Source: Marinirhabdus gelatinilytica (GTDB lineage Bacteria; Bacteroidota; Bacteroidia; Flavobacteriales; Flavobacteriaceae). From it: 64,000 bases of DNA. The notes beneath the pieces were generated by a model. It saw only the letters and a program-made list of their open reading frames with translations, was not told the origin of the DNA and did not search any database. Shown here piece after piece: positions 63,293 through 64,000 of the stretch (within the stretch, counting starts at the first letter, position 1; every line of letters starts with the position of its first letter). The DNA is taken from positions 682,001 to 746,000 of the forward strand of contig NZ_QRAO01000001.1 of assembly GCF_003353425.1 (NCBI RefSeq). Reading direction: 5' to 3'. The position numbers were made by a program, and so were the translations under genes.

Positions 63293-64000
63293 ATGATGGA
63301 ACTTTCAGAAAGAGACAAAAACCACCTCTGGCACCCACTCACGCAGCACCAAACTGCAAAGCCGCCCATAGGTGTTGTAAAGGCCAAAGGTGCCTTGCTG
63401 TGGGACGAGGATGGCAACGAATACATAGATGGGATCGCCTCTTGGTATACAACCATGTATGGCCACGCCAACGAGCATATTATTGCAGCAGTTTCTGAAC
63501 AAATGAGGCAGTTGGATTTTGTGATGTTCAGCGGATTTACACACGAACCAGCCGTGAAACTTTCGGAAAGGCTGATGGAAATCCTTCCCGCAAACCAGCA
63601 AAAAATATTCTTTAACGACAATGGCTCCACCGCTGTCGAGGCTGCCCTAAAAATGGCTTTTCAATACCATCACAATGCAGGTGACAAAAGGGACACGCTC
63701 ATTGCTTTTAAGGAGGGGTTTCACGGAGATACCTTTGGTGCTATGAGCGCTTCTGGTATTGCCAGCTATAATGCCCCGTTCGAGGATTTTTTATTGAAGG
63801 TTATCCGTATCCCAACCCCACAAAAGGACAATCTTGAGGCAGTAATACTTCAACTGGAAAACATCATTGCTGAGAATAATGTGGCGGCCTTTATTTTTGA
63901 ACCCTTGGTACAGGGCGCTGCAGGAATGAAATTCCATACTGCTGAAGGATTGGCCGCAATTATAAAAAAATGTCAAGAAAATGGCATTTTGTGCATTGCA
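63293..64000 (+). CDS. bioA: Adenosylmethionine-8-amino-7-oxononanoate aminotransferase BioA (C-terminus outside window)
   Basis: 236 codons visible from the ATG at 63293 (a second ATG follows at once). HLWHPLTQHQTAKPP, GIASWYTTMYGHAN, FNDNGSTAVEAALKMAFQ and EPLVQGAAGM are BioA blocks. It transfers the amino group from SAM to KAPA. The PLP lysine lies beyond the right edge. Third gene of the biotin operon. Confidence 0.93.
   Translation, partial: MMELSERDKNHLWHPLTQHQTAKPPIGVVKAKGALLWDEDGNEYIDGIASWYTTMYGHANEHIIAAVSEQMRQLDFVMFSGFTHEPAVKLSERLMEILPANQQKIFFNDNGSTAVEAALKMAFQYHHNAGDKRDTLIAFKEGFHGDTFGAMSASGIASYNAPFEDFLLKVIRIPTPQKDNLEAVILQLENIIAENNVAAFIFEPLVQGAAGMKFHTAEGLAAIIKKCQENGILCIA

Overview
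The window comes from a member of the Bacteroidota, most likely class Flavobacteriia. The evidence is moderate GC content, promoters of the TTG / TAnnTTTG type, almost no Shine-Dalgarno sequences, a type IX secretion (T9SS) sorting tail, a DUF4270 lipoprotein, and atpD-atpC separated from the other ATP synthase genes. The genus cannot be fixed from the sequence. I found no tRNA, rRNA, CRISPR array or insertion sequence.

Positions 1-30860 form one dense biosynthetic locus of about 28 genes for a flexirubin-type pigment, that is, an aryl polyene acid esterified to a dialkylresorcinol. A halogenase-like flavoenzyme (partial, left edge) is divergent from the rest. A tyrosine/histidine ammonia-lyase and a CoA-ligase-like enzyme at the two ends would make and activate a hydroxycinnamoyl starter. 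Two ACPs, several ketosynthases, a ketoreductase, three hotdog-fold proteins and a thioesterase would build the polyene. DarA and DarB make the dialkylresorcinol. LpxL-like, BtrH-like and PlsC-like acyltransferases are candidates for the joining step. An ABC exporter, LolA, a LolB-like lipoprotein and an MMPL fusion would move the product to the outer membrane. Other members are a glycosyltransferase, a polysaccharide deacetylase, a CrtI-like flavoenzyme, a JmjC-like cupin, an Ntn hydrolase and a WG-repeat protein. Most genes overlap by 1-20 bases. A strong promoter with a palindrome near 20.5 kb splits the locus into two transcription units.

Positions 30974-50110 are largely housekeeping: a universal stress protein, rimP-nusA-infB behind a leader hairpin, an acyl-CoA dehydrogenase, an M23 peptidase, radA, a 52-residue membrane protein, a hydrolase-like protein lacking its nucleophile, panC-panD with a flippase-like membrane protein, a truncated glycogen-synthase-like protein, a DUF4270 lipoprotein and glmS.

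Positions 50111-64000 hold an amino-acid permease, a sulfotransferase-like / aminotransferase pair, a T9SS surface protein, atpD-atpC, a self-duplicated membrane protein, an MgtC-like protein, a GNAT enzyme, a decayed small-membrane-protein pair, an AraC regulator, a cupin and a biotin operon (bioF-bioD-bioA) that runs off the right edge. This part also carries a family of short palindromic repeats, some of them inside bioF, and several genes whose -7 promoter element ends exactly four bases before the start codon, which suggests leaderless mRNAs.
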